Of a stretch of DNA of 6,864 bases, positions 5,546 through 6,864 are shown piece by piece (within the stretch, counting starts at the first letter, position 1; each line of letters opens with the position of its first letter). This DNA is from an uncultured Nitrosopumilaceae archaeon (GTDB taxonomy: Archaea; Thermoproteota; Nitrososphaeria; Nitrososphaerales; Nitrosopumilaceae): positions 1 to 6,864 of the forward strand of contig CALFHG010000305.1 of the NCBI GenBank assembly GCA_937875805.1. The letters are read 5' to 3'. A model generated the notes under the pieces. The model did not search any database, had not been told where the DNA came from, and worked only from the letters and a program-made list of their open reading frames with translations. The position numbers were made by a program, and so were the translations under genes.

Positions 5546-6358
5546 CTATGATACACTTTGAGCATTAAGTATCGCCAATGTTCCAAGCAATGCCTCCTCA
5601 AGACGCACTGTTTCCGTAGCTTGGTTTGGGAAAAAGTTCAATGACTTTGCATTTTGAACCTTGTTCATTCTGCCTCCAATGATCTCATGTACTCCTCTTT
5701 CTGGAGATCCAAATACAACTAGTGTTGGTTCATCTGATTTTGTATATTTTGATAATTGTTCATTGGAAACTGTCTTACCTTTCTTTGATGTTATTATGAT
5801 GTTCCCTTTCCATTCAGATAGTATGGAAAACAAGTTTGCTCTTTCTTTTACTGTATATCCCCAATACGTTGGAATTTGACTTTTATCAATATCTTTAATT
5901 GATAATTTTGGATATCCTTCTTTGAATCTGACTGTCACTCTTTTTCCATTTGGAGTGTCTCCATAGTATTGTAGTAATTGATTTATTCCCACATCTACAA
6001 ACTTTTTTCCTTTTTGGCTTACTACAATTCCTTCTCTAATGTCTCCTACTACAATTTTTTTGGAATTAACTGGTGTGTTGTGACTTGGAATTTTTAACGG
6101 ATGTAATACTCCTGAAAATTTCAAGTCATTCATTATTGGAAATAGTCTTCTTCTCAAAAATTGCGGTGTTTCTAAATATTTTAGAACCATTATCATTAGT
6201 CCTCCTTCTGATTTGTTGACTCCTTCTTGATAGACATAGATTGTATCAATTTTAAAAATTGCACAAGCTCTAGCTAGCACAGAAATTTTTCTAGTTTTAT
6301 CGATTTTTAGTGATTCATCTGATAAAGCAGATTCGGGAATTGCAACAGATAATTTCAA
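5546..6358 (-). CDS. SPOUT-superfamily RNA methyltransferase (COG2106/PF02598)
   Basis: This is a predicted S-adenosylmethionine-dependent RNA methyltransferase of the family that includes human SPOUT1 (C9orf114). The target is not settled from sequence; uridine methylation of rRNA is a reasonable guess. The N-terminal part (1-80) carries K-L-S-V-A-I-P-E-S and R-A-C-A-I-F-K-I-D. An inserted OB-like domain spans about 98-148. Y-W-G-Y-T-V (165-170) follows, then the trefoil-knot cofactor-binding elements: F-G-S-P-E-R-G (216-222) and N-Q-A-T-E-T-V-R-L-E-E-A (245-256). The length of 270 is typical. The start codon is TTG at 6356-6358, because an in-frame TAA lies three codons upstream and the first ATG is only at residue 55. 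No Shine-Dalgarno is obvious, but a TATA-like stretch lies about 28 bases upstream. The gene sits directly upstream of the uL3 operon, a known archaeal arrangement. Confidence 0.9.
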   Translation of the reverse strand: MKLSVAIPESALSDESLKIDKTRKISVLARACAIFKIDTIYVYQEGVNKSEGGLMIMVLKYLETPQFLRRRLFPIMNDLKFSGVLHPLKIPSHNTPVNSKKIVVGDIREGIVVSQKGKKFVDVGINQLLQYYGDTPNGKRVTVRFKEGYPKLSIKDIDKSQIPTYWGYTVKERANLFSILSEWKGNIIITSKKGKTVSNEQLSKYTKSDEPTLVVFGSPERGVHEIIGGRMNKVQNAKSLNFFPNQATETVRLEEALLGTLAILNAQSVS

Positions 6359-6380
6359 TGTAATTTAATCTCGCAGGCAC

Positions 6381-6392
6381 TTTAATTAATTA
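6381..6392 (-). promoter_or_regulatory. Candidate TATA element before the methyltransferase gene
   Basis: The minus-strand TAATTAATTAAA overlaps the psmA stop and is centred about 28 bases before the TTG start. That spacing would place the transcription start at or next to the TTG, giving a leaderless mRNA. The 31-base gap from psmA is also short enough for cotranscription, so a separate promoter is only suggested. Confidence 0.35.
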
Positions 6393-6864
6393 TTTCTGTT
6401 CGTGTGGATATTTTGTTTTAGCATCATTTGCATACTTTGTAATTTGCTCATCTGAAACTAATTCATACAATCCTGTTTCTTTTCTAATACATGCCATTCT
6501 GATGTGACTTGTTCCTTCTTTATCTTCACTTGAAAGATAAATTCCTGCAGTAGCTAATGTTGCAGCATCATCAAGTGAGATATCATCTTTGTATGTTTTC
6601 TCCAAAAAGTCTGTTACTTGTTCAGAACCTGAACCGATTGCTATTGCATCATAAGAGATGTATGTTCCACTTGGATCAGTTAGATATAATTCTGGTTTGT
6701 CATTTACAACTCCACCTAGAATAAGTGCAACACCATAAGGTCTTACACCTGCATATTGAGTATATTGTTGACATTGATCAGCTAAATGTTTTGCAATTGT
6801 TTCAACTTCGACTGGTTCATCATAAACCATCTTGTTACTTTGTGAAAAGAATCGTGCATTATCT
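6390..6864 (-). CDS. psmA: 20S proteasome alpha subunit, 5' part outside window
   Basis: The alpha subunit forms the outer heptameric rings of the 20S proteasome, gates substrate entry and docks the AAA unfoldase. Reading continues without a stop from the window edge, so the Met at 6828-6830 is internal and the true start lies beyond it. The visible 157 residues are the C-terminal two thirds. They begin D-N-A-R-F-F-S-Q, followed by Y-D-E-P-V-E-V-E-T-I-A-K, the alpha-type G-V-R-P-Y-G-V-A-L-I segment, Y-L-T-D-P-S-G-T-Y and A-I-G-S-G-S-E. The acidic D-D-I-S-L-D-D-A helix comes next, then a charged tail ending H-E-Q-K. The R-P-(F/Y)-G-V and D-P-S-G motifs distinguish alpha from beta subunits. The catalytic Thr belongs to beta subunits and is not expected. 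The gate-forming N terminus cannot be assessed. Confidence 0.94.
   Translation of the reverse strand, partial: DNARFFSQSNKMVYDEPVEVETIAKHLADQCQQYTQYAGVRPYGVALILGGVVNDKPELYLTDPSGTYISYDAIAIGSGSEQVTDFLEKTYKDDISLDDAATLATAGIYLSSEDKEGTSHIRMACIRKETGLYELVSDEQITKYANDAKTKYPHEQK

Noticed and set aside
6390..6830. A 146-residue protein starting at the Met at 6828-6830
   Set aside because: The frame stays open to the window edge with proteasome alpha sequence (D-N-A-R-F-F-S-Q), so this Met is internal.

Overview
The window looks like a piece of an ammonia-oxidising archaeal chromosome (Nitrososphaerota/Thaumarchaeota, probably Nitrosopumilus- or Nitrosarchaeum-like). This rests on the archaeal ribosomal protein types, the rnp1 (Rpp29) gene inside the operon, AT-rich codon use and the absence of uL2 from its usual slot. 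I recognise this by eye, not by a search. Every real gene is on the minus strand, so transcription runs from high to low coordinates.

From upstream to downstream: (1) 6390-6864 is the C-terminal part of a 20S proteasome alpha subunit (psmA), cut by the window edge. (2) 5546-6358 is a SPOUT-fold RNA methyltransferase of the COG2106/PF02598 family, apparently with a TTG start. (3) 5434-5544 is a 36-residue single-span membrane protein whose ATG lies one base after the methyltransferase stop. (4) 5341-5433 is a short control region with a T7 tract, two GTTAACCA repeats and a TATA-like box. (5) 1-5340 is the archaeal S10/spc ribosomal protein operon in the order uL3, uL4, uL23, uS19, uL22, uS3, uL29, RNase P protein Rpp29, uS17, uL14, uL24 (the last cut by the window edge).

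The ribosomal genes are packed very tightly. Most junctions are ATGA or TAATG overlaps or gaps of 2-5 bases, and nearly every internal start has a Shine-Dalgarno match. The exception is the uL23-uS19 junction, a 44-base gap exactly where most archaea carry uL2. By contrast, the first ribosomal gene (uL3) and the methyltransferase have no well-placed Shine-Dalgarno. Each has a TATA-like element about 28-30 bases before its start, consistent with leaderless transcripts.

Functionally the segment builds the large-subunit core and exit tunnel (uL3, uL4, uL22, uL23, uL24, uL29), small-subunit parts (uS3, uS17, uS19), one tRNA-maturation protein (Rpp29) and probably an RNA-modifying enzyme. I see no mobile element, CRISPR array, tRNA, rRNA or defence system. 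The most unusual items are the unlisted small membrane protein, the missing uL2, and a uL3 whose peptidyl-transferase-proximal tryptophan finger is isoleucine.
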